From: Pradoshia eiseniae
GTDB taxonomy: Bacteria > Bacillota > Bacilli > Bacillales > Pradoshiaceae
Length of the DNA: 64,000 nucleotides
Direction of reading: 5' to 3'
NCBI RefSeq assembly: GCF_002946355.1
Contig: NZ_PKOZ01000003.1
Location: 117,322 to 181,321, forward strand
In this document: positions 9,717 to 17,188 of the stretch, in pieces
How the letters are laid out: each line of letters starts with the position of its first letter
Numbering within the stretch: the stretch's first letter is position 1
The notes under the pieces: generated by a model
The model's database searches: none
Told to the model about the DNA's origin: nothing
The model's input: the letters and a program-made list of their open reading frames with translations, nothing else
Translations under genes and position numbers: made by a program

Positions 9717-10222
9717 TACATTTCATCCCCCTCTTCTTGATCATCCCATTCTTGGTGCATACCTTTAACGAATAGAAGTTCAATACCATAAATCAACATT
9801 AAGAATCCAGATACTGGAATAGCGCCATATAAGACGCTTTGCGACAGTCCAGTTCCTGCCATAATTGAATTATTCATCAAACTAGTAAATCTTAAGCCGT
9901 AAAATATAAATATAATCGCTACCCCAATCAATAACACCTTTGCTATATAATCAAAAATTGTCTGATATTTTTTAGGTAGCATTCCAACGAATACACCAAC
10001 ACCAATATGTAGCTTCTCGCGAAACCCAACAGCGATTCCAATAAAACTAACCCAGACGAGTAATAATAAAGAGACTTCTTCTGACCATCTTGGCGTATAA
10101 CTAAAAAAGTACCGAGAAAAAACTTGCAACGAAACAATTATTGTCATAACAGCAATAGCGATCATCCCAATAAAATCTACTATATTATCAAATTTCAATT
10201 TTATTTTCTTGAGACCATTCAT
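9716..10222 (-). CDS. dctQ: TRAP transporter small membrane subunit
   Basis: A 168-residue protein with four membrane segments and the DctQ hallmark RWSEEVSLLLLVWVSF. Start set at ATG 10222, which has AGGAGGT 6 bases upstream; a longer frame to 10282 would run through the intergenic hairpin. It partners DctM in the membrane. The C-terminal tail is acidic. Confidence 0.87.
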   Translation of the reverse strand: MNGLKKIKLKFDNIVDFIGMIAIAVMTIIVSLQVFSRYFFSYTPRWSEEVSLLLLVWVSFIGIAVGFREKLHIGVGVFVGMLPKKYQTIFDYIAKVLLIGVAIIFIFYGLRFTSLMNNSIMAGTGLSQSVLYGAIPVSGFLMLIYGIELLFVKGMHQEWDDQEEGDEM

Positions 10223-10242
10223 AAAATACCTCCTATTTGAAA

Positions 10243-10294
10243 AAAGCTCAGTGAAAATCGAAATAACAACGTTTTCAACCAAACACTGAGCTTT
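10243..10294 (-). promoter_or_regulatory. Stem-loop between dctP and dctQ
   Basis: Perfect 11-bp arms AAAGCTCAGTG (10243-10253) and CACTGAGCTTT (10284-10294) enclose about 30 bases that can pair further. There is no following T-run long enough for full termination. The position suits partial termination or 3'-end protection that raises binding-protein output over membrane subunits. The loop also holds AATAACAACGTT, one arm of the operator found at the operon head. Confidence 0.6.
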
Positions 10295-10323
10295 AAAAAA
10301 GTACTATTAAACAATTTCTTTAT

Positions 10324-11337
10324 TTACTCCGCTTTCTCTATCTTATCGATCCATTCATTATATGCTGTACCAAACTCTTCATAGACAGGTTCTACCGCTT
10401 CACGCCATGGTGTGGAATCCTTCACTTCGATAATTGTATTTCCAGCTTTTTCGATACCTGCTTTTGATTCATCTTCTAGTGCTTTCCAAGCTTCACGTTG
10501 GACTTTTTGGGATTCGACAGCCGCTTCATAGAACAGCTTTTGATCATCTTCACTTAATTTATCCCATGAGGAACTCGATGCCATTAATACTTCTGGTACA
10601 CTAGAATGATTGTTTAATGTATAGTATTTTGCTACCTCATAATGATTAGTAGAATAATAGCTTGGAAAGTTATTTTCCGCTCCATCAATTACGCCCGTTT
10701 GAATAGCAGAGTATACTTCATCATATGCCATTGGAGTTGCTGATCCTCCAAGCGCTTCAACTAAGGAAATGAATAAACTGGATTGCTGCACTCTTATTTT
10801 AAGACCTTTTAAATCTTCCGGCTTTTCAACTGCTTTCTTCGAATTATAGAAGCTTCGGCTTCCAGAATCGTAGTAAGCAAGTCCTACCATATTAGCCGAT
10901 TTAAGCGCATCTAATAGTTCTGAGCCAACATCACCATTTAACACATTCCATTTGTGCTCTTCATCTTTGAACAAAAATGGCATAGACAAAACACCTATAT
11001 CATTGACGAATTCAGTTAATGGACTAGCATTTACCCTCGCAAGGTCAATCGTACCCAACTGGACTTGTTCAATTACACTTTTTTCATCGCCCAATTGACC
11101 GCCTGAATATACATCTACCTTGTATCGACCCTCTGTCTTTTCTTCAATTAGTCTTGCAAACTCTTTATCACCAATAGTAGTTGGATAGTCTTCCGATTGA
11201 TTCTCTGCTAGTTTTAGTACAATTGGCTTCTTCTCATCAGAATTAGTCGAACTTGTTTCAGAATTTCCACAACCTACTATGATTGAGCTAATTAAAGCAA
11301 CAGATATAGACATCGCAAACATCTTCTTTAGCTTCAT
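10324..11337 (-). CDS. dctP: TRAP transporter solute-binding lipoprotein
   Basis: A 337-residue extracytoplasmic binding protein. It has a lipoprotein signal peptide (MKLKKMFAMSISVALISS, lipobox IVGC), then the DctP domain with LAENQSEDYPTT, the DLARVNASPL stretch and PLAYDEVYSAIQTG-like segment (here PMAYDEVYSAIQTGVIDGAENN) typical of sugar-acid binders. Start taken at ATG 11337, with AAGGAG upstream; an in-frame GTG at 11355 would place the ribosome binding site inside the gene. First gene of the operon, so most highly expressed. Confidence 0.88.
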   Translation of the reverse strand: MKLKKMFAMSISVALISSIIVGCGNSETSSTNSDEKKPIVLKLAENQSEDYPTTIGDKEFARLIEEKTEGRYKVDVYSGGQLGDEKSVIEQVQLGTIDLARVNASPLTEFVNDIGVLSMPFLFKDEEHKWNVLNGDVGSELLDALKSANMVGLAYYDSGSRSFYNSKKAVEKPEDLKGLKIRVQQSSLFISLVEALGGSATPMAYDEVYSAIQTGVIDGAENNFPSYYSTNHYEVAKYYTLNNHSSVPEVLMASSSSWDKLSEDDQKLFYEAAVESQKVQREAWKALEDESKAGIEKAGNTIIEVKDSTPWREAVEPVYEEFGTAYNEWIDKIEKAE

Positions 11338-11363
11338 ATAATTACTCTCCTTCACCTCTAAGT

Positions 11364-11405
11364 TTAGTAACCGCTTTCATTTTGATCACAAAAATTACTT
11401 TTCAA
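11364..11405 (-). CDS. Possible 13-residue leader peptide of the uronate operon
   Basis: In the dctP leader a TTG at 11405 has a perfect AAAGGAGG five bases upstream and opens a short frame (product MKSNFCDQNESGY) that ends at 11364-11366, 26 bases before dctP. It overlaps the cre-like site. The strong ribosome binding site is the main evidence; composition gives no hint of amino-acid attenuation. Confidence 0.35.
   Translation of the reverse strand: MKSNFCDQNESGY
11366..11379. promoter_or_regulatory. Probable cre (CcpA) site
   Basis: On the minus strand the sequence TGAAAGCGGTTACT fits the cre consensus TGWAARCGYTWNCW with about one mismatch in the core. It lies downstream of the predicted dctP promoter, where CcpA would act as a roadblock during growth on preferred sugars. 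Confidence 0.5.
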
Positions 11406-11431
11406 CTTAGCCTCCTTTTATGTATTAACAC

Positions 11432-11453
11432 AAAATAACAACGTTGTTATTTT
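11432..11453. promoter_or_regulatory. LacI-family operator at the dctP promoter
   Basis: A perfect 22-bp palindrome centred on AACGTT (core ATAACAACGTTGTTAT), placed just downstream of the -10 element. A near-copy lies at the regulator's own promoter, and the adjacent gene is a LacI-family repressor, so this is very likely its binding site. Confidence 0.8.
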
Positions 11454-11458
11454 TTATA

Positions 11459-11487
11459 ATATTAATTCAATATATTGGAATTTTCAA
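11459..11487 (-). promoter_or_regulatory. Sigma-A type promoter of the uronate operon
   Basis: On the minus strand: -35 TTGAAA (11482-11487), 17-base spacer, -10 TAATAT (11459-11464). Transcription would start within the operator at 11432-11453, which fits repression by steric block. Confidence 0.6.
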
Positions 11488-11561
11488 TATATTTTTACAT
11501 TTTTACACAAAAAATAATTTGCTATAATTCGCGGTTTATCCATTTTTACAAGTTTTGTTTT

Positions 11562-11680
11562 ATTGGAGCGAAGGACAGCGACTCCTGCGGAATTTGCTTG
11601 TCAGCTGAGATTCAATAAGATTGGAAAGCGATATAGAAGCTTTTCTCACACGCCCCTCGAGAACCGAGTCCGTAGCTGGA
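11562..11680. repeat. Degenerate copy of a GC-rich Bacillaceae intergenic repeat
   Basis: The segment beginning GGAGCGAAGGACAGCGACTC and running to TAGCTGGAG resembles, in order, the intact repeat at 61018-61150 (CGACTCCTGCGG, CTGAGA, CGCCCC/CCCCGCGG, GTAGCTG). It sits between the divergent promoters and is much decayed. Confidence 0.5.
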
Positions 11681-11725
11681 GTATTACAAAAGACATATTT
11701 TTCATATAAGTTGTTCGTTAATCTA

Positions 11726-11753
11726 TTTACAACGTTGTTATTAATGGTAATAT
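11726..11753 (+). promoter_or_regulatory. Promoter and operator of the LacI-family regulator gene
   Basis: -35 TTTACA (11726-11731), 16-base spacer, -10 TAATAT (11748-11753). ACAACGTTGTTATTA, an imperfect version of the dctP operator, overlaps the -35 and spacer. This points to autoregulation. Confidence 0.6.
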
Positions 11754-11787
11754 ATATTTAATTATTCAAAAATTAGGAGAATGGATG

Positions 11788-12789
11788 ATGACAACGATAA
11801 AAGATATCGCCCAAAGAGCAGGTGTAAGTTATTCAACTGTCTCCAAAGCATTAAACAACAGTCCACTAGTAAAAAAGGAGACAAAGGAAAAAATATTAAC
11901 TTTAGCTAAAGAACTCGGTTATGAGCCAAATTATGCCGCCCAACAACTTGTATCTAAACAATCAAAAGTCATAGGATTAATTTGGCCAACACTGGAAAGG
12001 ATGGCTCCATCCATATTGGTTACAAAAATTAACGAAGAAATTAGTAAAAGAGGATATTCAATGATCCTTTCTATTAATTCAATTGACTCTTCACTTGAAG
12101 TCTTTAAACGATCACAAGTCGACGGCATTATTTTGTTTGATGAAGAAAGCCATAAAATGATTGACCCTTCTCCACATTCCATTCCTTTAGTTACATATGG
12201 CGTGAGTACAAATAAAACCATTCCAGTTATTGATGTAAATTATCAAGACGCAATGTTTAAAGCTGTAAGCTATTTGGTCACGTTGGGACATACTAAAATA
12301 AGTTTTATCGGGGATTTTTCTCCTATAGATGATCGACAAGTTGAAAAATATATTGGTTTTGAAAAAGCAATGGAAGCTTTCAATCTACAAACGAATAGCT
12401 ATAACTTTATTAATACCGCTGGTTTAACCTGGTACGATGGATATGTGGCAACAAAAAGATTACTCAATACTAGTTACCAACCAACGGCAATAATTGGAGC
12501 AAGTTATGACATAAGTGCCGGGATCATTAGGGCGCTTAGAGAATCAAATTTTATTATACCTAAAGATCTCTCAGTCATCGGATATGATAATATTCCACAA
12601 ATGGCTAACTTAGAAATTCCTCTAACGAGTATAGGCGTACCTATTGAAGAAATTGCAAAAAAAATTGTCCAAACATTATTTGAGCTAATTAATTCGTTAG
12701 ATATTTTAACTCCTAATATTATACTTGAGCCTGTACTTAATGAACGCAGTTCCTGCGCTCAAGTTGTATCCGCATATCAAGATAAGTAG
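11788..12789 (+). CDS. LacI-family transcriptional regulator of hexuronate genes
   Basis: A 333-residue LacI/GalR regulator. N-terminal helix-turn-helix MTTIKDIAQRAGVSYSTVSK, hinge helix near residue 50, then the periplasmic-binding-protein-like effector domain with VDGIILFD, LGHTKISFIGD and DLSVIGYDN. It is divergent from the uronate operon, and paired palindromes at both promoters indicate that it represses the operon and itself, with a uronate or its breakdown product as likely inducer. The ATG at 11788 is 7 bases from AGGAGA; an adjacent ATG at 11785 is equally possible. Comparable to ExuR or KdgR of Bacillus; I do not choose between them. Confidence 0.85.
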   Translation: MTTIKDIAQRAGVSYSTVSKALNNSPLVKKETKEKILTLAKELGYEPNYAAQQLVSKQSKVIGLIWPTLERMAPSILVTKINEEISKRGYSMILSINSIDSSLEVFKRSQVDGIILFDEESHKMIDPSPHSIPLVTYGVSTNKTIPVIDVNYQDAMFKAVSYLVTLGHTKISFIGDFSPIDDRQVEKYIGFEKAMEAFNLQTNSYNFINTAGLTWYDGYVATKRLLNTSYQPTAIIGASYDISAGIIRALRESNFIIPKDLSVIGYDNIPQMANLEIPLTSIGVPIEEIAKKIVQTLFELINSLDILTPNIILEPVLNERSSCAQVVSAYQDK

Positions 12790-12893
12790 TTGATATATAA
12801 AACTATCTAATGACTATAGAAGGTATCTAAAAAATCTATACTAATGAATCAAACAAAAAATGACTAGTAGAAAATACATATTATTAAAGAACT

Positions 12894-12926
12894 AGTGGCA
12901 AGTTGCATGAAACGCAAAATGCCACT
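12894..12926. terminator. Weak hairpin after the regulator and opposing small genes
   Basis: AGTGGCA (12894-12900) pairs with TGCCACT (12920-12926), with an inner TTGC/GCAA stem. T-runs are short on both strands, so termination would be weak. Confidence 0.35.
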
Positions 12927-13032
12927 ACTTAATTATTTGTTTACCAATAACCATCTTTTTCAACCTGTTTAATTTTTTAATGGGGTTTTGTAATAAATTT
13001 TCTACTCTTTCAATTGAAATATAACACTTCAC
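12925..13032 (-). CDS. Possible small basic protein, 35 residues
   Basis: GTG at 13032 has a very strong ribosome binding site (GGAGGGGGG, 6 bases away) and opens a 35-residue frame with many Lys and Ile, ending at 12925. It starts 19 bases after the preceding minus-strand gene ends, so the two may form an operon. No family recognised; the ribosome binding site is the only strong argument. Confidence 0.35.
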   Translation of the reverse strand: MKCYISIERVENLLQNPIKKLNRLKKMVIGKQIIK

Positions 13033-13050
13033 AAAAGTCCCCCCTCCATG

Positions 13051-13326
13051 CTACCCCAACTTCCCTAGCAAAAAATCTATTTCACACATATAATTGGCAG
13101 AAACTTCATTTCCATCAATTGCAGCCAGCATTTTCTTAGGAGCATCTTGAAGAGATGCTTCCATATCAGATAATTGGGCACAAATATAATCGTACTCATC
13201 CTTCTTTGCCTTATAGGTCTTTGCCAAAACAAGATAGCGACTATACTGCGAATGCTCAAGCTTTTCTCTTTCTATGGATTCATTCAGCATTAATATATCA
13301 ACATGAAAAGCATCATGTACCCTCAT
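13051..13326 (-). CDS. Hypothetical protein, possibly truncated
   Basis: A 91-residue frame rich in Glu, Lys and Leu, likely helical (EYDYICAQLSDMEASLQD). No ribosome binding site precedes the ATG at 13326 or the later ATG codon 13. Its start lies only 15 bases from the divergent start of the right duplicate gene, leaving no room for its own promoter. It may therefore be the tail of a gene cut by the rearrangement that placed the right repeat here. Family not recognised. Confidence 0.35.
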   Translation of the reverse strand: MRVHDAFHVDILMLNESIEREKLEHSQYSRYLVLAKTYKAKKDEYDYICAQLSDMEASLQDAPKKMLAAIDGNEVSANYMCEIDFLLGKLG

Positions 13327-13341
13327 ATGCCGGAGGAAGGT

Positions 13342-13863
13342 ATGATTGAAGAAAGTGAGCTAAAAATTCACCAATCCTCTCATGCACGCTATTTCGAAGA
13401 CTTCCTGAAATTCGTGGAGTACGGAGAATCCAAACAGGAAATCATGAAAAATCATGTTATGGAAATGGTGCAGGAGCATATCGGCGAGGTATATGAGCCT
13501 GAAAGCGAGGAAAGACGCCAATTTGAGGAGTCAATTGAAATCTGGGCCGACAGTCCTAAGCGTGAACTGCAGGAGAAGCTCTCCACCGAACAGGTTGTCG
13601 AGGCAGCTGCCCAATTGGTTGAGCGCGAACCGGAAGTAGAGCTTAAAATGAAGCTTGACAGTACTAGCATTAAAGGGTTGCTGGCTGATTTTGGCGAAAC
13701 CATTCATTTAGCGAAAATCAATAACCGTTATGTTCTTCTTATTGAGGCTGACACGATTTTATTTGAAAAAGGCTTCTCCCCTATTGAATTCCATAAACCA
13801 GATGATTTGCATCAGGTAATTGAGAAGATCAGCAAGAAGTCCTATGAGGCCAATACGTTTTAA
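13342..13863 (+). CDS. Hypothetical protein, duplicated gene copy 2
   Basis: The full-length copy of the gene at the left edge: 173 residues starting MIEESELKIHQSSHARYF. ATG 13342 has GGAGG 5 bases upstream; an in-frame ATG at 13303 has none. From 13363 on it is identical to the left copy except for one Ala-to-Ser change and one silent change. Acidic, soluble, helical in the first two thirds. Unknown family. Its presence as two nearly identical copies 13.4 kb apart is the notable fact. Confidence 0.75.
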   Translation: MIEESELKIHQSSHARYFEDFLKFVEYGESKQEIMKNHVMEMVQEHIGEVYEPESEERRQFEESIEIWADSPKRELQEKLSTEQVVEAAAQLVEREPEVELKMKLDSTSIKGLLADFGETIHLAKINNRYVLLIEADTILFEKGFSPIEFHKPDDLHQVIEKISKKSYEANTF

Positions 13864-13864
13864 A
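13363..13864 (+). repeat. Direct repeat, right copy
   Basis: Matches bases 2-503 in the same orientation at over 99 percent. The match ends one base past the stop codon, so the repeat is practically the gene body. Confidence 0.9.
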
Positions 13865-13875
13865 CGATAAGATAG

Positions 13876-13916
13876 GGATAAAACACCTGTTTGGACGGTG
13901 ATTTTATCCTTTTTAA
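13876..13916 (+). terminator. Terminator of the right duplicate gene
   Basis: GGATAAAACACC (13876-13887) pairs with GGTGATTTTATCC (13897-13909), followed by TTTTTAATTT. Unrelated in sequence to the terminator behind the left copy. Confidence 0.7.
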
Positions 13917-14115
13917 TTTCTATAAAATAAATCATAAAAACTGAACTGTTCCCTTTAGGCCTATTGAAATATTCCAGGTCCAGTTTATGAACGTCTCTGA
14001 TTAATTAGCTAACTAACCATTCCTATTTTTGCCAAAAAGAATTACAATGGAAATGGACTGAATATTTTGATACCCATATATACGGAACACAATTTATGTA
14101 GAGGAGCGTGAAAGA

Positions 14116-14400
14116 ATGGCTATTCTTATTTATGTCTTATTTATTGCATCCTTCCTATCCGTGGTGAAGGTCATAAAAAAAGGGCCAAGAATTGGTCTAT
14201 ATGCTGTCATCTTAACGTATCTGGCAATCGGCGGTTGGGCTTCATTCTTATTGATTAGTGAATATCTAAACCCTTCTATTGATGCGAACATCGGGTTAGG
14301 AATATCCTTATTGCTGATGTTAATGATGAGTATTGCCGGTTTTATCCTGGCAATCATCATCGCTGCTGCCCTTTATATAATGAAAAGTAACCGTGCGTGA
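14116..14400 (+). CDS. Small membrane protein, 94 residues
   Basis: Three predicted membrane segments (about residues 1-17, 26-48, 59-88) with a short basic loop KVIKKGPR. AGAGGAG lies upstream of the ATG. Single-gene unit closed by a bidirectional terminator. Family not recognised. Confidence 0.6.
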   Translation: MAILIYVLFIASFLSVVKVIKKGPRIGLYAVILTYLAIGGWASFLLISEYLNPSIDANIGLGISLLLMLMMSIAGFILAIIIAAALYIMKSNRA

Positions 14401-14413
14401 CACCCGGAGCAAG

Positions 14414-14454
14414 AAAAAAAGAAGATGGCCCCTAGGGTACCATCTTCTTTTGAT
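14414..14454. terminator. Bidirectional terminator
   Basis: AAAGAAGATGG (14418-14428) pairs with CCATCTTCTTT (14440-14450), with A-run before and T-run after. Serves the small membrane gene and the opposing ligase gene. Confidence 0.85.
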
Positions 14455-14461
14455 TCTTTTA

Positions 14462-15928
14462 TCACCCATTTGCCATGACGCGCAGTTCCTGCTCTCCCAC
14501 GACATATTCGACCGTTTCCTTATCAGATGATGTTGGCAGGGCATAGGATAAATGATATTTCTCATCTCCCTTACCCGTAATCAATATCCAATCTCCAGCA
14601 TTAGAATGACGGCAAGCGTATTCAATTGCTTTCGTGCGATCAAGGATGACCACGCCTTTTTTTGATGCGTTAAGATTATGAAGGATATTGGCCATTTCTT
14701 CCTTAGATTCCGAATCCAAATCATCGAGTGTCAAAATATAAAAATCGCTTAAGAGCATTGATATATCAACCATATTCTTTCGTTTGCTTTTATCCCGGTC
14801 ACCCCGGAAGCCAAAGATATGGATGACCCGCTCCGCTCCCATTTCTCTTGCTGTATTCAAGCAATGGCTGAAGGCTTCCCCAGTATGAGCATAATCAATC
14901 ACAAATGTAGCGCCATTCGGAAGTTTTTGTACTTCAAATCTCCCCGGGACACCTATAAAGCTCTTCAATGCATCGATAATCTCATTAGGGTTAAGCCCCA
15001 ATGTTCGTGCAGCCTGGTAGGCAAGAGCTGCATTCTGCCCATTATGCTTGCCCATAATGGGCAGGACTATAGGCAGCCTGAGACCTGAATCTTCAATTAA
15101 CTCCATTTCATTTCTGCTGCCTGTTCTTATGCATAGATCTGCATTCACTTTCCCGATGGTATAAAGATTGATTCTATCTTCATCAGCAAGCATTCCGGCA
15201 AGCCTGCTGCCCCATTGATCACCTATATGGACGATGGCATTCCCGCCCGGTTTAAGTTTTTCAAATAATTTGGCTTTCGTTAAGAAATAGTCCTCCATAT
15301 TCTTGTGATAATCTAAATGATCGTGATCGAGGTTTGTGAAGACGGTGATATCATATTCGATTCCTTCAACACGGTATTGAGATAAGGCGTGAGAGGAAAC
15401 TTCCATGATGACATATTCATCCTTGCTTTTATGAAGGGCTTTTTGCATGGCAAGAGCATCCATTGTCGTATTTACAGTTGACTCTTCTATTTCACCATTA
15501 ATGATGTTATAAACAGATCCAAACAAAGCGCATGTACTCCCGGCTTGCTCTAGGATATGCTTTAGCATAAAAGAAGTCGTGGTCTTTCCATTTGTGCCTG
15601 TGATACCGATAATGGTCTTTTTATCCTTGTGAGGATTGTAGAACTTTCTTGCTAATTCTGCGAGTGCTCTCCGGCCATCAGCAACGCGTATATATGGGAT
15701 ATCCATATTGATCCCCGTTTCATCTTTCTCGCCTATAATAGCTGCCGCACCAGCCTTAATCGCAGACTCGATATAATCATGTCCGTCAACCTTATAACCT
15801 GAAATGGCCACAAATAAATACCCTTCAGCTACCTCGCGTGAATCATTTGTAATGCCTTTTATATTTATTAAGCCTGCCTCAGCAGGAAGTTCATTCATTA
15901 TTCCTTCTAGCAGTTGATTCAGTTTCAT
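14462..15928 (-). CDS. MurE-type Mur ligase with non-canonical amino-acid specificity motif
   Basis: A 488-residue Mur ligase of the MurE type, which joins an amino acid to UDP-MurNAc-dipeptide using ATP. Seen: N-terminal UDP-binding domain to about residue 100, P-loop GITGTNGKTTT, the modified-Lys stretch TKAKLF, and the C-terminal domain with FRGDRDKSKR and ITGKGDEKY. The residues that read DNPR in meso-diaminopimelate enzymes (after VTS) are DDLD here, in LTLDDLDSES, and the usual GKGHE is GKGDE. It stands alone, outside any cell-wall gene cluster, so it is probably a paralogue with another amino acid or role. Start at ATG 15928 with AAGGAG 9 bases away. Confidence 0.75.
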   Translation of the reverse strand: MKLNQLLEGIMNELPAEAGLINIKGITNDSREVAEGYLFVAISGYKVDGHDYIESAIKAGAAAIIGEKDETGINMDIPYIRVADGRRALAELARKFYNPHKDKKTIIGITGTNGKTTTSFMLKHILEQAGSTCALFGSVYNIINGEIEESTVNTTMDALAMQKALHKSKDEYVIMEVSSHALSQYRVEGIEYDITVFTNLDHDHLDYHKNMEDYFLTKAKLFEKLKPGGNAIVHIGDQWGSRLAGMLADEDRINLYTIGKVNADLCIRTGSRNEMELIEDSGLRLPIVLPIMGKHNGQNAALAYQAARTLGLNPNEIIDALKSFIGVPGRFEVQKLPNGATFVIDYAHTGEAFSHCLNTAREMGAERVIHIFGFRGDRDKSKRKNMVDISMLLSDFYILTLDDLDSESKEEMANILHNLNASKKGVVILDRTKAIEYACRHSNAGDWILITGKGDEKYHLSYALPTSSDKETVEYVVGEQELRVMANG

Positions 15929-16236
15929 ATTCTGCAACTCCTTAACACTCCTACCACAGCTATCCTGCTTTGAACCACTAATATATCTATCGCGGATTGT
16001 ATGTATTCGTATATTTTGTATTTCAGCTTTTATTTATGCTAATCCCTTCTGTTTGAGTGTATTTCCACTTTTTTTCACAAATGAAACCTTTTTACTTCAG
16101 TTCATTGCAAAGAATGTGAAAAGGTCTGCCGCTTAAAGCGGTATATCACCCAAATGGATTCATTTGCATACCTATATTAATGAACAGGATAATCCATAAG
16201 CTTCATAGGTCTAATAATAAAAAGGAGGCGCGACGA
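15929..16236. other. Intergenic, divergent promoter region
   Basis: About 300 AT-rich bases between the Mur ligase and the next gene. Only a short hairpin near 16123-16142 (TGCCGCTT/AAGCGGTA) is visible; no RNA gene or riboswitch recognised. Confidence 0.4.
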
Positions 16237-16566
16237 ATGAGTAATTTGAACTCAAGACAGCAATATCCGCCCATTGATACAGAAGTTTTTGCGAATTCCG
16301 CAAGACTTTCGAAGGAAATGATTACAGATTTATATACCATAAGCAACCAAATCGATACCAATCCACAATTTGCACGCACACTAATGGAGCTTGCCCGGGA
16401 AGGAAAAAAAGATCAAGTCATCTCGATGATTGACAGCCTGCCCCTTACCCATCGGCCGCAAGTAAGTTTCACACCAGGAGCCATAGTAGTCAAAATCCTT
16501 CCGGAAAATCCTGCAAATAATAGCGCCTATTTAACCTTGACCATGATTTGGAAACAATCTTTTTGA
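16237..16566 (+). CDS. Hypothetical protein, 109 residues
   Basis: Starts at ATG 16237 (MSNLNSRQQYPPIDTEVF), 8-10 bases after AAAGGAGG; an in-frame ATG at 16180 lacks a site. The product is soluble, with a helical middle (FARTLMELAREGKKDQVISMI) and a beta-like C-terminus. No family recognised. Single gene with its own terminator. Confidence 0.6.
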   Translation: MSNLNSRQQYPPIDTEVFANSARLSKEMITDLYTISNQIDTNPQFARTLMELAREGKKDQVISMIDSLPLTHRPQVSFTPGAIVVKILPENPANNSAYLTLTMIWKQSF

Positions 16567-16582
16567 ATTTGGACATAAAAAA

Positions 16583-16611
16583 ACAATCGGCCATAAATTT
16601 CTGCCGATTGT
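16583..16611. terminator. Bidirectional terminator
   Basis: ACAATCGGC (16583-16591) pairs with GCCGATTGT (16603-16611), preceded by AAAAAAA on the plus strand, so best placed for the opposing acetyltransferase gene. Confidence 0.75.
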
Positions 16612-16621
16612 CTTACATAGA

Positions 16622-17059
16622 TCATAATTCTTTCCTAAAAGAATAGCACCATTTATCATATTGAAATTTATCTTCATAAAATCGATGTGCATCCATACGA
16701 GGCAATGCAGATTCAAGGGCAACATATTTAGCCCCATTCACTTTTGCCCATTCATGGATAAAGGCCAAAAGCTTTTCTCCAAAGCCCTTCGAACGCTCTT
16801 TTTCGGTGGTTACTAAATCATGCACAACTACATGACGCTTATTATAGAAATTCACACGCACGCTTATGCCAATAATCGCTGCCATCTCTTCCCCCTGAAA
16901 ATAGGCGAATAAGCGATAGCCATCCTTTCTCATCTCATCCATCAATTCGAAATATTGATGTTTATCCAAATCGGTTCGTAATTGCTTCATGATTGGATAG
17001 GCCTCTTCCCACTGTTCCACCGAAATGAGTTCCATAATTGTTTCTGTCATAATCGTCAT
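16622..17059 (-). CDS. GNAT-family acetyltransferase
   Basis: A 145-residue GNAT acetyltransferase, moving acetyl from acetyl-CoA to an unknown amine. The acetyl-CoA loop is ERSKGFGEKLLAFIHEWA after the beta strand VVVHDLVTT, and a C-terminal FYEDKFQYDKWCYSF closes the fold. Start at ATG 17059 with AGGAGG 7 bases upstream; a longer frame has no site. Single gene. Confidence 0.8.
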   Translation of the reverse strand: MTIMTETIMELISVEQWEEAYPIMKQLRTDLDKHQYFELMDEMRKDGYRLFAYFQGEEMAAIIGISVRVNFYNKRHVVVHDLVTTEKERSKGFGEKLLAFIHEWAKVNGAKYVALESALPRMDAHRFYEDKFQYDKWCYSFRKEL

Positions 17060-17188
17060 GCACTTGCCTCCTATATATTCATAGAAAAATAATCGGTCAA
17101 ACAAGCTGACACATTCCTAATTATACACTGAATGTGAATTTCCGCTAGGTTTTTTGTCTTTTTTTGGCTGATATTAAATAGGAAGCGA

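Noticed and set aside
10261-10276. Full operator within the dctP-dctQ hairpin loop
   Set aside because: Only the left arm AATAACAACGTT fits; the right arm does not, so it is noted as a half-site only.
11931-12221. Minus-strand frame inside the LacI-family gene
   Set aside because: Shadow of a well-supported regulator gene; no start signal.
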